A stretch of DNA of 6,969 nt from Candidatus Altimarinota bacterium (GCA_026982915.1 JALWQU010000061.1:1-6969); one strand, 5' to 3'; shown: positions 1-5,685, counted from the first letter of the stretch. Notes: a model not told the origin generated them from the sequence alone. Numbers and translations: made by a program.

Positions 1-114
1 CTTCTAATTTTGGTATTCATAATCGTCAGTTCTTCCATTTCCGTTTAGCCAAGATTTTTTCCTAGCACAGGTTTTTGGGAATTACCCGAATCATCCCAAT
101 TTCAACAAAAAGTT
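1..114. other. Left-edge region without a confident gene
   Basis: I see no supportable gene here. On the plus strand one frame is open from the window edge to a TAG at 63-65 (ending ...RLAKIFS), which could be the tail of a rightward gene. On the minus strand an ATG at 39-37 opens a frame (MEELTIMNTKIR...) that runs off the edge, with a TAA three codons upstream of it. Both stretches are too short to choose between. A weak inverted repeat, TTGGGA (75-80) with TCCCAA (94-99), could be a poor terminator for a rightward gene, but it has no clean T-run behind it. Confidence 0.3.
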
Positions 115-142
115 TTGACGATCAAAAAATATTTCATAGAAT
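115..142 (+). promoter_or_regulatory. Promoter of tRNA-Asp (sigma70-type)
   Basis: A -35 box TTGACG (115-120) is followed by a 16-bp spacer and a -10 box TAGAAT (137-142). This predicts a transcript start near 149, about 13 nt before the mature tRNA 5' end. The boxes match the housekeeping consensus at five of six positions each, and the placement is right for a single tRNA gene. Confidence 0.75.
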
Positions 143-161
143 CCTATGGCTCCAAATAAAT

Positions 162-238
162 GGGGTGTTAGCTCAATTGGTTAGAGCGCTGCCCTGTCAC
201 GGCAGAGGTTGCGAGTTCGAGTCTCGTACATCCCGCCA
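162..238 (+). tRNA. tRNA-Asp (anticodon GTC)
   Basis: A complete cloverleaf can be folded. The acceptor stem is GGGGTGT (162-168) with ACATCCC (228-234), including one G-T pair. The D-stem is GCTC/GAGC. The anticodon stem CTGCC/GGCAG encloses loop CTGTCAC with anticodon GTC at 196-198. The T-stem is GCGAG/CTCGT around TTCGAGT. The discriminator base is G235, as expected for aspartate identity, and CCA is encoded at 236-238. The gene has its own promoter at 115-142 and a hairpin terminator five bases downstream. Confidence 0.97.
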
Positions 239-242
239 GAAT

Positions 243-277
243 AAAAAAACCTAAACAAGTGTTGTTTATGTTTTTTT
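243..277. terminator. Bidirectional hairpin terminator shared by tRNA-Asp and lspA
   Basis: The sequence forms a nearly perfect hairpin. TAAACAA (252-258) pairs with TTGTTTA (262-268) around a GTG loop. After one mismatch (C251/T269) the stem continues with C250-G270 and seven A-T pairs (243-249 with 271-277). Read rightward it ends in seven T residues and so would stop tRNA-Asp transcription. Read leftward it also ends in a T-run and would stop the lspA transcript. The lspA stop codon (266-268) lies inside the right arm. Confidence 0.85.
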
Positions 278-721
278 AGTAACCGAAGTATACATAAAAA
301 CCACCACCCCCAAGGAAATCCACATGTCGGCGAGGTTAAAAATCGGAAACGACCAAAAAGACAAAAAGTCCGTCACCGACCCAAAAAATAAACGATCTAT
401 GAGATTCCCAATCGCCCCAGAAAAAATAAGACCATAGGCGATCATTTCTGCCGAAAAAAGCTCTTTGCGAGTAGTACAGCGTCGCCATAGCTCCCAACCG
501 AGATAACTCAAAACTATTACCGTAAGCGGAATAATAATATAGTAATCCACCGGTAAGGAAAAAGCGACGCCTTCATTGAAGGCCAAATGCAACCTGAAAA
601 AGCTAAAAATATCAATCGATTCGGTTAGGTAAATACGCGCTAACCATTTACTTATCTGATCGACCAGTATGAGTTCGAAAAGAATCACCAGTAATGTATA
701 TTTAATCAGATTTTTGGACAT
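266..721 (-). CDS. lspA: Lipoprotein signal peptidase (signal peptidase II)
   Basis: This 151-residue inner-membrane aspartyl protease is of usual length for the family. LspA removes the signal peptide from prolipoproteins after lipid is attached to the cysteine that becomes the new N-terminus. Visible family motifs are DQISKW (D21-W26), FNEGVAFS (48-55), GNLIDR with catalytic Asp109, and FNLADMW with catalytic Asp132. Four hydrophobic segments (about 8-20, 60-75, 93-108, 133-146) fit the four-helix fold. The start ATG lies inside the end of the upstream PAP2 gene (20-bp overlap), so translation is probably coupled. No Shine-Dalgarno motif precedes it; the 20 nt before the start are A/T-rich and include a variant of the 18-bp dispersed repeat. 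It is the last gene of the leftward cluster, and its stop lies in the terminator hairpin. Confidence 0.96.
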   Translation of the reverse strand: MSKNLIKYTLLVILFELILVDQISKWLARIYLTESIDIFSFFRLHLAFNEGVAFSLPVDYYIIIPLTVIVLSYLGWELWRRCTTRKELFSAEMIAYGLIFSGAIGNLIDRLFFGSVTDFLSFWSFPIFNLADMWISLGVVVFMYTSVTKKT

Positions 722-1364
722 ATTTTAATTTATAAGACTTTCCTAAACACTCAAAAAACAAAACCGTACAAGCAAAACTAATAATTCCTAAAAACATACC
801 CGCGAGCACATCCGAAAAATAATGCACCTGCACAAACAAACGAGTAAACGGAATAAGCATCGCGCCCAATAATAAACTTGCATGGGCTAGGGCTTTTTGT
901 TTTCGAGTCCCCTGCCTCGCAAAAAGATACCCAATCGATAAAAAGAAAAAGACCGCTGTCATCGCGTGTCCACTCGGAAAACTTGATTCGTGTACCGATA
1001 AATCAAACGGATTTTCCGGACGAGTACGATCGGTTAGGTATTTGATGATTATTTTTAGTGTTTGTCCTCCAGCCAGTCCTAGAAACAGGAAAAAGACGGC
1101 TTTTTGTTTTTTTAAAAACCACAGGAGTACGAGTAAAGCGATAAACCAACTCAAAAAGATATACGGATCAAATAGTTTTGTGAGAACGATAAAAAGGTCG
1201 TTAACCCATGGAATCCCATGATGATCCCCCATAAAGGCATTGATTGCCGTATCTAGCTGATAAATAATCACCGTATGCTGTACAAAAATCCCCTGCCAAA
1301 GCCCAAAAAAAAGACCCGAAAAAATAGCTATTATCCATAAATGAAACCGAAAATTTTTTATCAT
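702..1364 (-). CDS. PAP2-family membrane phosphatase (possible undecaprenyl-pyrophosphate phosphatase)
   Basis: This 220-residue integral membrane protein carries the full three-part acid-phosphatase signature. Motif 1 is K108 followed by R115-P116 (KX6RP). Motif 2 is PSGH at 130-133, with His133 as the expected general acid. Motif 3 is TR(X5)H(X3)D, with R175, the nucleophile His181 and Asp185 (Thr replaces the usual Ser). Hydrophobic segments near 9-28, 69-84, 90-103, 136-149, 162-173 and 187-205 fit the six-helix PAP2 topology with the active site facing outward. Family members dephosphorylate lipid phosphates, including phosphatidylglycerol phosphate and undecaprenyl pyrophosphate (BacA-independent, PgpB-like). 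The presence of uppS in the same cluster favours carrier-lipid recycling, but that is inference. The 3' end overlaps lspA by 20 bp. The start ATG follows CCCCAAAT and has no Shine-Dalgarno motif. Confidence 0.93.
   Translation of the reverse strand: MIKNFRFHLWIIAIFSGLFFGLWQGIFVQHTVIIYQLDTAINAFMGDHHGIPWVNDLFIVLTKLFDPYIFLSWFIALLVLLWFLKKQKAVFFLFLGLAGGQTLKIIIKYLTDRTRPENPFDLSVHESSFPSGHAMTAVFFFLSIGYLFARQGTRKQKALAHASLLLGAMLIPFTRLFVQVHYFSDVLAGMFLGIISFACTVLFFECLGKSYKLKYVQKSD
727..744 (+). repeat. 18-bp dispersed repeat, copy A
   Basis: AATTTATAAGACTTTCCT, one mismatch from the consensus AATTTATCAGACTTTCCT (A for C at position 8). This is the only copy inside a coding region: it encodes part of the last residues of the PAP2 protein and lies a few bases upstream of the lspA start. 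Confidence 0.75.
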
Positions 1365-1396
1365 ATTTGGGGTTATTATGAACGGGTAAATCTAGC

Positions 1397-1427
1397 GGAA
1401 AGCCCCATAAATTTATCAGACTTTCCT
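1397..1427 (+). repeat. 18-bp dispersed repeat, copy B, in a hairpin
   Basis: The exact core AATTTATCAGACTTTCCT lies at 1410-1427, 23 nt past the carB stop, between carB and the PAP2 gene. Here the CTTTCC end also pairs with an upstream GGAAAG. GGAAAGCC (1397-1404) and GACTTTCC (1419-1426) form an 8-bp stem (with one G-U pair in the leftward RNA) around a 14-nt loop. The leftward RNA has no T-run just after the stem, so a role as a terminator is doubtful. Confidence 0.85.
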
Positions 1428-1449
1428 AAAACCCATCTAGGCTCTTTTC

Positions 1450-3021
1450 TTAGGTATTAGCGCCCTCGGCCCGTTCCTCATAGGTCAGGATCGGCAAGGC
1501 CGTGATGTCCGGTATTTTTAACAGACTTCGTGCCAAAAGCTTTGCTATTTGCAGGTTGATTATCAATGGAATATTCCGATCAACCGTTTTCCGTCGGATA
1601 AGATAGCCGTCAGATTGTTCCTCGTGTGAAAATTTATTGGAAGTATTGATCACGAGCGATACTTCTTTTTTATCAATAAGATCGGCTACATTCGGATGTT
1701 TGTCCTCAGAAATTTTATAGACCCTATCACACGCAATACCGTTTCGGTTTAAAATCTTCGCCGTTCCTTCTGTGGCGACAAAAGAAAATCCTAATTTTTG
1801 AAATTTTCGCGCGATTGGCAAAAATCCAATTTTATCCTCTATTTTCCCCAAAGTTACTAAGATTTTAGTGCCTATTTCGGGCAAATGGAAATCAACCGAA
1901 ATCATAGATTTGAGAAACGCTTCTTCCATCGTATCCCCAAAACATGCTACTTCACCGGTCGAACTCATTTCTACGCCCAGATTAGGATCGGCATTTTTTA
2001 GCCGACTAAACGAAAACTGGGCGGCTTTCATGCCTACCGCTTGAATATCCAAAAGGTTTTTTTCCTGATTTTCTAAAACTTCGCCCATCCAGATACGCGT
2101 GGCGATCTCGATAAAATTTTGCCCCAGTACTTTCGAGGCAAACGGAAAAGACCGAGACGCTCGTAAATTACACTCAATAATCTTGATATCGTTCTCTTTC
2201 GCGAGAAACTGAATGTTAAACGGTCCAGAAATATTTAGTTCTTTCGCTAGCTTTTGCGCGACATTTCGTACCCGTCGAACCGTCTCAAGGTAGAGATTTT
2301 GCGGTGGTAGCACAATCGTGGCATCACCAGAATGAACGCCCGCATTTTCGATATGTTCCGCAATCGCCGAGACACCTATTGCCCCATTCTGTGCGACCCC
2401 GTCAAACTCAACTTCTTTTGAGTTTTCCTGAAACTTCGTGATCACCACCGAACTATCGGTTGTCCCGACCGCGGTTTCAAGATAGTTCTTGAGCATTTCT
2501 TCGGTTGTCGCCACCGCCATAGCCGCGCCTGAAAGCACAAAAGACGGCCTAACCAAGACTGGATACTCCACTTCCTTCGCAAAATCATAGGCTTCCTCCA
2601 AATGTTCAAACGCCTTCCATCGTGGCTGATCAATCCCCAATCCATCACAGAGATGCGAAAATTTTTCACGATCTTCGCAACGATCAATAGACGACACGGG
2701 GGTTCCCATTAACGGCAAACCCGCTTCTTGAAGTTCCATAACCATATTTTGGGCAATTTGACCTCCCGTGGAAAAAATAACTCCATCCGGTTTTTCTTTT
2801 TCATAAATATCCAATACGCGCTCAACGCTAAGTTCTTCAAAATAAAGCCGATCACACTCATCAAAATCCGTTGAAACCGTTTCTGGATTGGAGTTGATAA
2901 AAATAGTTTCATGACCGAGCTTCTTGAGCGTTCGTAAAACCTGCACGCCACACCAATCAAATTCCACGGAACTTCCAATGCAGTAAGGCCCAGAACCGAT
3001 AATAAGAATTTTTTGACTCAT
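1450..3021 (-). CDS. carB: Carbamoyl-phosphate synthase large chain, C-terminal half only (second ATP-grasp plus MGS-like domain)
   Basis: The product is 523 residues and corresponds to roughly residues 555-1073 of a normal ~1070-residue CarB. That is the carbamoyl-phosphate synthetase half plus the allosteric domain. Visible features are the pre-ATP-grasp nucleotide fold with IGSGPYCIGSSVEFDW near 8-23, NPETVSTDFDECDRLYFEEL at 45-64, and RPSFVLSG with ATP-contacting Arg158. EHIENAGVHSGD follows at 222-233, then the metal ligands Gln271, Glu283 and Asn285 in the FNIQF/ECNLRASRS block. An MGS-like domain occupies about 384-523. The family makes carbamoyl phosphate for pyrimidine and arginine synthesis. 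The wording of several blocks resembles Bacteroidetes and eukaryotic CAD more than E. coli CarB (from memory). I chose ATG 3021 because it falls exactly on the domain boundary. A TTG at 3057 would add 12 residues read through a repeat hairpin. No N-terminal half is present in this window. Confidence 0.93.
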   Translation of the reverse strand: MSQKILIIGSGPYCIGSSVEFDWCGVQVLRTLKKLGHETIFINSNPETVSTDFDECDRLYFEELSVERVLDIYEKEKPDGVIFSTGGQIAQNMVMELQEAGLPLMGTPVSSIDRCEDREKFSHLCDGLGIDQPRWKAFEHLEEAYDFAKEVEYPVLVRPSFVLSGAAMAVATTEEMLKNYLETAVGTTDSSVVITKFQENSKEVEFDGVAQNGAIGVSAIAEHIENAGVHSGDATIVLPPQNLYLETVRRVRNVAQKLAKELNISGPFNIQFLAKENDIKIIECNLRASRSFPFASKVLGQNFIEIATRIWMGEVLENQEKNLLDIQAVGMKAAQFSFSRLKNADPNLGVEMSSTGEVACFGDTMEEAFLKSMISVDFHLPEIGTKILVTLGKIEDKIGFLPIARKFQKLGFSFVATEGTAKILNRNGIACDRVYKISEDKHPNVADLIDKKEVSLVINTSNKFSHEEQSDGYLIRRKTVDRNIPLIINLQIAKLLARSLLKIPDITALPILTYEERAEGANT

Positions 3022-3032
3022 ATTGTAATTTG

Positions 3033-3055
3033 AGGAAAGGCTGATAAATTCAGCC
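3033..3055 (-). repeat. 18-bp dispersed repeat, copy C, in a perfect hairpin
   Basis: AGGAAAGGCTGATAAATT (3033-3050) is the reverse complement of the consensus with one change. It sits in the 62-bp gap between ybaB and carB. The change makes a perfect hairpin, GGCTGA (3039-3044), loop TAAAT, TCAGCC (3050-3055). The match to copy D extends beyond the core to about 25 bp with two differences. The hairpin ends 12 nt before the carB ATG in the leftward mRNA, so it could affect carB translation. Confidence 0.85.
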
Positions 3056-3083
3056 AATTAAACCATTTAATTTCAACTTTTTT

Positions 3084-3392
3084 TTAAGCGCCTCCCCCCA
3101 TACCTGGGAATCCTCCCATAACCGATTTCATCCGTTCTGCCGCAATTTGTTGCGCTTTTTTGAAGGCTTTATTGGTGGCTTCTAGTATCGCTTTTTCTAG
3201 TTTTGACTTGTTATCGACCGTCAAAAGTGCTTCGTCTTGAATTTCAATAGCGAGCACTTCTTGTTCTGCCGTAACGGTTACTTTTACGCCCTTAACTTCC
3301 GCAAAAATATGAGTCTTTGCCAGTTCTTTTTTTATTTTTTTAGCCTCTTTTTGAAGCTTGTACATGTCGCCCATTTGTCCGAGTAATCCCAT
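3084..3392 (-). CDS. ybaB: YbaB/EbfC family nucleoid-associated protein
   Basis: The product is 102 residues, typical of the family. YbaB/EbfC proteins are small dimeric DNA-binding proteins that coat or bend DNA. An N-terminal lysine-rich helix is visible (about 5-26, MGDMYKLQKEAKKIKKELAK). It is followed by a short beta-sheet core (about 30-52, with VTVTAEQEVLAIEI) and a second long helix (about 62-93). A Met/Gly-rich tail (GGFPGMGGGA) ends the protein, as in many homologues. The usual neighbours dnaX and recR are absent; here the gene precedes carB in a leftward unit. A likely promoter lies at 3474-3500, giving a leader of about 75 nt that carries repeat copy D. No Shine-Dalgarno motif precedes the ATG (…TTATTACC). 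Confidence 0.93.
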   Translation of the reverse strand: MGLLGQMGDMYKLQKEAKKIKKELAKTHIFAEVKGVKVTVTAEQEVLAIEIQDEALLTVDNKSKLEKAILEATNKAFKKAQQIAAERMKSVMGGFPGMGGGA

Positions 3393-3433
3393 GGTAATAA
3401 GTTGGTTAAGTTAATGTCTGAAGATGCTATGAG

Positions 3434-3474
3434 TTTCTTTAAGGAAAGTCTGATAAATTCAGCCGATAAAGAAA
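3434..3474 (-). repeat. 18-bp dispersed repeat, copy D, within a nested inverted repeat in the ybaB leader
   Basis: The exact core in reverse orientation, AGGAAAGTCTGATAAATT, lies at 3442-3459. Outer arms TTTCTTTA (3434-3441) and TAAAGAAA (3467-3474) are perfectly complementary. An inner stem CTGA/TCAG (3450-3453 with 3459-3462) sits inside them. The structure covers the predicted start of the ybaB transcript and touches the -10 box, so it could act on initiation or as an RNA leader. Confidence 0.8.
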
Positions 3475-3500
3475 TTATAGTATTTTTGATAAAATTTCAA
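3474..3500 (-). promoter_or_regulatory. Probable promoter of ybaB-carB
   Basis: Read leftward, TTGAAA (3500-3495) is followed by a 15-bp spacer and a consensus TATAAT (3479-3474). The spacer is short compared with the optimal 17 bp, but both boxes are strong. The predicted start near 3467 gives a leader of about 75 nt to the ybaB ATG. Confidence 0.6.
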
Positions 3501-3519
3501 CGAATAATTTTTTTTTGAT

Positions 3520-3540
3520 AATTCTTTATCAGAAAGAATT
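3520..3540. repeat. Perfect hairpin in the uppS-ybaB spacer
   Basis: AATTCTTT (3520-3527) and AAAGAATT (3533-3540) pair perfectly around loop ATCAG. It contains the octamer TTTATCAG, which is also the core of the 18-bp repeat, but the flanks differ. There is a T-run before it on the plus strand and none after it on the leftward strand, so it is not a standard terminator. Confidence 0.6.
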
Positions 3541-3610
3541 TTGAGTTTTAATTTTACTAAAAGACGAATTTCTTAGGCTACCACTAAATTTATTTTAAGC
3601 GCTACTTATT

Positions 3611-3628
3611 AATTTATCAGACTTTCCT
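3611..3628 (+). repeat. 18-bp dispersed repeat, copy E
   Basis: An exact copy of AATTTATCAGACTTTCCT, 57 nt past the uppS stop. It faces copy D as a perfect 18-bp inverted repeat, so the two delimit a 187-bp non-coding segment. Confidence 0.85.
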
Positions 3629-3685
3629 TTTTAAAATAACACTTTCACCAAGAGCTTAACGGCAAATCACTTTTTGTAAAAAATT

Positions 3686-4345
3686 TTACGCCCCTTTTCG
3701 CCGTTGACGATATTTAAAATCAGTAATAAGTGCTTCTATATCCGACTGCTTCATCGCTGGTAATTGTTTATCCATAAAGAAAAACTCCGCATAAGCCGCC
3801 TGCCAAATACAAAAATTTGATAAACGCTTTTCTCCGCCCGTACGCAACACAATATCTAACTCTGGGACCTCTAATTTTTTCGTCAACATTTTTTCTGAAA
3901 GCTTTTCGCCCTGATCACTTATTTTATTCAATGTACGAACAATCTCGTCTCTACCACCATAATCCAGACAAAGATAAATCGTAAAAACAGAACCGGAAGC
4001 GGTTTCTTCTGTTATGCATGACAGTTGTGCCAGTAGTTTTTGGGGCAAACGATCAGTTCTACCAACATGTACGAGTTTTATTTTTTGGGCGACTAAATCC
4101 GATTCCCATTCGGTTAAAAGTTTCAGATAAAGATCCATCAAATTCTTAACTTCTAGAGGTGATCGCTTCCAATTTTCGGTCGAAAAACCGTAAACCGTAA
4201 GCGCCGAAAAATCCTTGTCATCTCGTAAAACGGGCAGTAACTCATCTTTTATGGCCGTAAAACCCGCCAAGTGACCTTCTTTTATGGCGACACCTTGCTC
4301 TCGTGCCCAACGCCGATTACCGTCTGCAATAATACCAAAATTCAT
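3686..4345 (-). CDS. uppS: Polyprenyl diphosphate synthase (undecaprenyl pyrophosphate synthase)
   Basis: This 219-residue cis-prenyltransferase condenses isopentenyl diphosphate units onto farnesyl diphosphate. The product is the polyprenyl carrier for peptidoglycan and other wall polymers. All signature blocks are present: ADGNRRWA (7-14) with catalytic Asp8, H25 and G28 of the HxxG block, and YGFSTENWKRSPLEV (52-66). DYGGRDEI (128-135) follows, then RTGGEKRLSNFCIWQAAYAE (168-187) and the closing YRQRRKG (212-218). The N-terminus is unusually short: the protein begins only seven residues before the catalytic Asp. An in-frame TGA seven codons upstream of the ATG, with no start codon between, rules out a longer form. 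Ala7 replaces the more usual Met or Pro. The gene follows the ftsL-like gene by 32 bp and is probably co-transcribed from the rsmH promoter. No Shine-Dalgarno motif is visible. Confidence 0.95.
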   Translation of the reverse strand: MNFGIIADGNRRWAREQGVAIKEGHLAGFTAIKDELLPVLRDDKDFSALTVYGFSTENWKRSPLEVKNLMDLYLKLLTEWESDLVAQKIKLVHVGRTDRLPQKLLAQLSCITEETASGSVFTIYLCLDYGGRDEIVRTLNKISDQGEKLSEKMLTKKLEVPELDIVLRTGGEKRLSNFCIWQAAYAEFFFMDKQLPAMKQSDIEALITDFKYRQRRKGA

Positions 4346-4377
4346 TGATAGTATTTGTACTCACGGCCCTGAAAAAA

Positions 4378-4734
4378 TCAAGAGCCCGTTACTTTTTGAT
4401 CAAGCATAGAAACCGCGCCATCCTCGGAAACTTCTACAAAAGTACGGTATCCTATTTTGGGCATATTCTGAACTCGTTCGTCACTTTCAAGCGCATAAAT
4501 ACTGGTCGGAATGGCGATCGCAATATCGATCGTCTCCATTTCTTTCTGAATAATCACCTTCTCATTTTTTAATTTTTCGAGATCAAAACCTCTTGTCGAA
4601 AGCGAGTTTAGCATCATTAAGTAAACAAAACCTAAAACGAGGTTCACCGCAAAACCACCCACCATAATCGGACGCAAAGCCGTGTTGTGCGAAGCGGCTT
4701 CTACTGATCGTTTAGGTATATTAGAACGAGACAT
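4378..4734 (-). CDS. FtsL-like division protein (single-pass membrane, coiled coil)
   Basis: The product is 118 residues. A short basic cytoplasmic stretch (1-21) is followed by one hydrophobic segment (about 22-46). Next comes a charged helical region with likely coiled-coil pattern (about 50-70, DLEKLKNEKVIIQKEMETI), then a short outer tail to residue 118. This is the architecture of FtsL/DivIC proteins, which form a complex with FtsB and FtsQ that recruits and activates the septal wall synthases. Sequence conservation in FtsL is too low for recognition by motif. The assignment rests on architecture and on its position 15 bp after rsmH, the standard place of ftsL in the dcw cluster. It ends with TGA, the only TGA stop in the window. 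Alternatives are a DivIC/FtsB-like protein or an unrelated membrane protein. Confidence 0.75.
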   Translation of the reverse strand: MSRSNIPKRSVEAASHNTALRPIMVGGFAVNLVLGFVYLMMLNSLSTRGFDLEKLKNEKVIIQKEMETIDIAIAIPTSIYALESDERVQNMPKIGYRTFVEVSEDGAVSMLDQKVTGS

Positions 4735-4749
4735 AAAGGGGTAGTTAAA

Positions 4750-5685
4750 TTATATTTTTTCGGCTATTCGAAATGTTACCGAGCGGGCTCTCGCGTTAGC
4801 CTTGGTTTCTATCTCCGTCGGTTTTATAGGCTTTTTCGTCAGCAACCGAAATGGTGCTGGAGCCACAACTTCGTGCAATGAACGAGCCGTTGCCCGTGTT
4901 TTGGGTTGGGTTATTTTTTTAAAAAACTGTTTTACGATTCGATCCTCAAGCGAATGAAAAGACATAACACCGATTCTATCGCCTGATTTCATTACCAAAC
5001 AAGCCGATGCTAATACTTTTTTTAAATGCCCTAGTTCATCATTGGTCGCTATCCGCAGTGCCTGAAAAACACGCATGAGCGTTTTATTTAAGGCTGAAGC
5101 CGGAACATTAGCCTCAATAATAGCGCGTAGATCTTTCGTTGTTTTAAGCGCTTTATGTTTCCTCGAAGATACAATATTATGCGCTATTTCATGCGCAAAA
5201 GGTTCCTCACCATATTCACGAAGTATTGTTCTGAGAGAATCGACTGTACCTTCGTTTAAAAGTTCCTCACAGTTAATCGCCGCTTTTTTCCCAAAAGACA
5301 TATTGAGGGGGCCGTCTTTACGAAAAGAAAAGCCTTTTGATTTATCGTCTAATTGATTCGAGCAAACCCCTAAATCCAGTAATATAGTCAAAGGCCTATT
5401 GGGGGAAACTTCTGCCACAATAGCCGCTATATCAGAAAAATTACGACAAAAATAATGCCCTTTATCACGCCATTTATCAAGGCGTTTCTGAGCAAAGGAT
5501 AGATGCTGTTCGTCTAGGTCAACGCCTATGTAGGCTTCTATTTGGGGAAAGTGTGTCAGTATTCGCTCCGCATGCCCTCCCAACCCCAAGGTGCCATCAA
5601 AAACCGTTTTGGTTTCACTGGTCACGAGTCTTTCTAAAACTTCCTCTTGCAGGACAGCTATGTGTGATTGATTAGAAAGGGACAT
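4750..5685 (-). CDS. rsmH: 16S rRNA (cytosine1402-N4)-methyltransferase
   Basis: RsmH (MraW) transfers a methyl group from S-adenosylmethionine to N4 of C1402 in 16S rRNA, in the ribosomal P site. The 311-residue length is typical. Motifs in order: FDGTLGLGGHAERIL (29-43, SAM-binding loop), GVDLDEQ (54-60), and LLDLGVCSNQLD (102-113). GFSFRKDGPLNMSF (118-131) follows, then RVFQALRIATNDEL (205-218), MSFHSLEDRIVKQFF (241-255) and the C-terminal NARARS (297-302). It is the first gene of a tight leftward unit with ftsL-like and uppS. Upstream mraZ, the usual neighbour, is missing from the 446-bp spacer. A promoter at 5794-5822 and a leader of about 100 nt with a hairpin and tandem repeats precede it. 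The ATG follows TTCACCTG, with no Shine-Dalgarno motif. Confidence 0.97.
   Translation of the reverse strand: MSLSNQSHIAVLQEEVLERLVTSETKTVFDGTLGLGGHAERILTHFPQIEAYIGVDLDEQHLSFAQKRLDKWRDKGHYFCRNFSDIAAIVAEVSPNRPLTILLDLGVCSNQLDDKSKGFSFRKDGPLNMSFGKKAAINCEELLNEGTVDSLRTILREYGEEPFAHEIAHNIVSSRKHKALKTTKDLRAIIEANVPASALNKTLMRVFQALRIATNDELGHLKKVLASACLVMKSGDRIGVMSFHSLEDRIVKQFFKKITQPKTRATARSLHEVVAPAPFRLLTKKPIKPTEIETKANARARSVTFRIAEKI

Larger units (their letters stand above)
3393..3685. other. Spacer between uppS and ybaB
   Basis: This 293-bp stretch has no credible reading frame. It holds the ybaB promoter, repeat copies D and E facing each other as an inverted pair (3442-3628), and a separate perfect hairpin at 3520-3540. 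I see no convincing terminator after uppS on the leftward strand: neither hairpin is followed by a T-run, so some read-through into ybaB is possible. Confidence 0.7.

Noticed and set aside
2442..2978. Two leftward open frames of 81 and 89 codons inside carB, and rightward frames at 4345-4572 and 5075-5356
   Set aside because: They overlap well-supported genes in other frames and have no recognisable protein character.
3033..3057. TTG at 3057 as start of carB
   Set aside because: It would add 12 residues encoded by the repeat hairpin and not matched by the family. ATG 3021 fits the domain start.
3520..3540. Terminator of the rsmH-ftsL-uppS transcript
   Set aside because: The hairpin is AT-only at its base and is followed by A residues rather than T residues in the leftward direction.
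727..3628. Integron cassette array or CRISPR-like array based on the 18-bp repeats
   Set aside because: Spacing follows gene lengths, copies occur in both orientations, there is no integrase or cas gene, and the repeats lack attC-type paired boxes.
4378..4380. TGA recoded as glycine, as in Gracilibacteria/Absconditabacteria
   Set aside because: Reading through the TGA of the ftsL-like gene leads into a non-homologous frame of uppS, and no recognised gene in the window carries an internal TGA.
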